A stretch of 7,049 nt of DNA from SIG565 sp045656145. GTDB lineage: Bacteria > Bacillota > Clostridia > Oscillospirales > Acutalibacteraceae. Position 1 is the stretch's first letter; every line of letters begins with the position of its first letter. Positions 6,313 to 7,049 of this stretch are shown piece by piece. The position numbers and the translations under genes are program-made. The stretch spans positions 1-7,049 of the forward strand of contig JAZOQP010000006.1 in NCBI GenBank assembly GCA_045656145.1, written 5' to 3'. The notes under the pieces are model-generated. The model was not told the DNA's origin, ran no database searches, and saw only the letters and a list, made by a program, of their open reading frames with translations.

Positions 6313-7049
6313 GTGATTTCACAATTATTCGTTTACGAAAGTGGTCTTTTTGACCCCTATCTAAACCTCGCCACCGAAAAATTTTTATTCGATAATTTGC
6401 CCGATAATTCGATTATTCTCTATCTTTGGCAGAATGATAACACGGTGGTAATAGGTAAAAATCAAAACCCTTGGAAAGAAATAGACTGCGAGGCTTTTCT
6501 TAAATCGGGTGGTTTTGTTATGCGTCGAAACACAGGCGGCGGTGCCGTTTTTCACGATAAGGGAAATCTCAATTTCACCTTTATTGCAAATAAAGAAAAC
6601 TATAGTTTGGAAAGAAATTTTAATGTTGTCATAAACGCCTTGAAGGAATTTCAGATTAATGCTGAAATTTCGGGAAGAAACGATATAATAACCGAGAATA
6701 AAAAGTTTTCAGGTAATGCCTTTTTGCATACTAACAGAAAAAGCCTTCATCATGGCACTCTGTTGCTTACTAGCACCTTAGAGGCGGTAGGCAAATACCT
6801 AACGCCTAACAAAGAAAAGCTGGAAGCCAAGGGTGTAAAATCGGTAAATTCGAGGGTTATAAGCCTTAATGAAATTAACCCCGAAATCAATCCGCAACTT
6901 ATGAAAAAAGCGCTTATAAAAGCCTTCCAAAAGGAATTCGGTTTAATTGCCGAAAGCAACATTAATTTGGATGAAAAGGCAATTGAGAAAACCGCTAAGG
7001 AATATAGCAGTTGGGATTATATTTTCGGCAAAACCCTCCCCTTTTCCAC
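6313..7049 (+). CDS. lplA: Lipoate-protein ligase A, N-terminal 245 codons (runs off the right edge)
   Basis: LplA activates free lipoate with ATP and attaches it to a lysine of lipoyl domains; here the obvious target is K43 of the divergently encoded E2. Numbered from the GTG start, the visible part has DPYLNLATEKF (14-24) typical of the family start, the lipoyl-AMP-binding RRNTGGGAVFHD (71-82) followed by GNLNFTF (84-90), GRND (121-124), the catalytic lysine in KKFSGNAF (K131), and HHGTLLL (146-152). The C-terminal accessory domain begins around 190-245 and is cut by the window. No signal peptide; cytoplasmic. The GTG at 6313 is preferred because AGGTGAT (6302-6308) matches the anti-Shine-Dalgarno sequence at good spacing. 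An in-frame ATG at 6307, two codons earlier, is a real alternative but has almost no room for a binding site. Keeping a scavenging ligase beside the complex suggests the cell uses external or recycled lipoate; whether it also makes lipoate cannot be seen here. Confidence 0.9.
   Translation, partial: MISQLFVYESGLFDPYLNLATEKFLFDNLPDNSIILYLWQNDNTVVIGKNQNPWKEIDCEAFLKSGGFVMRRNTGGGAVFHDKGNLNFTFIANKENYSLERNFNVVINALKEFQINAEISGRNDIITENKKFSGNAFLHTNRKSLHHGTLLLTSTLEAVGKYLTPNKEKLEAKGVKSVNSRVISLNEINPEINPQLMKKALIKAFQKEFGLIAESNINLDEKAIEKTAKEYSSWDYIFGKTLPFS

Noticed and set aside
6750..6962. Minus-strand open frame inside lplA
   Set aside because: The plus strand here encodes conserved ligase sequence (HHGTLLL and following), so the reverse frame is a shadow.

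Overview
The window looks like chromosome of a low-to-moderate-GC, Gram-positive anaerobe of the Clostridia type. This is inferred from strong AGGAGG-like ribosome binding sites, AT-rich intergenic regions with near-consensus sigma-A promoters, TTG and GTG starts, and a BspA-like surface protein. The species cannot be named from the sequence.

Layout. On the minus strand, reading from 6119 down to 400, is a tight four-gene operon: a lipoylated E2 acyltransferase (single lipoyl domain), an E3 dihydrolipoyl dehydrogenase, a fused E1 alpha-beta thiamine-diphosphate dehydrogenase of 821 residues, and a small metallo-beta-lactamase-fold hydrolase whose start codon overlaps the E1 stop. A hairpin terminator follows at once. 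Further along the same strand (237 to the window edge) is the start of an independent gene for a secreted BspA-type leucine-rich-repeat protein with its own near-perfect promoter. On the plus strand, from 6313 and running off the right edge, is lplA, lipoate-protein ligase, transcribed divergently from the operon out of a shared 190-bp promoter region.

How the parts work together. E1, E2 and E3 make a complete 2-oxoacid (or acetoin) dehydrogenase complex: E1 decarboxylates the substrate and passes the acyl group to the lipoyl lysine of E2, E2 moves it to CoA, and E3 reoxidises the lipoyl group with NAD+. LplA would attach lipoate to E2 lysine 43, so the divergent pair supplies both the complex and its cofactor-loading enzyme. 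The true substrate (pyruvate, acetoin or a branched-chain 2-oxoacid) cannot be read from the sequence. The role of the hydrolase is unknown, but its translational coupling to E1 suggests a linked function.

Novelty. Most of the window is recognisable central metabolism. Points deserving a second look are the E1 fusion with two insertions relative to classical E1 alpha, the coupled MBL hydrolase, the cysteine-rich lipoyl domain, and short repeated motifs in both intergenic regions that look like regulator sites. I see no CRISPR array, RNA gene, insertion sequence or phage-like gene.
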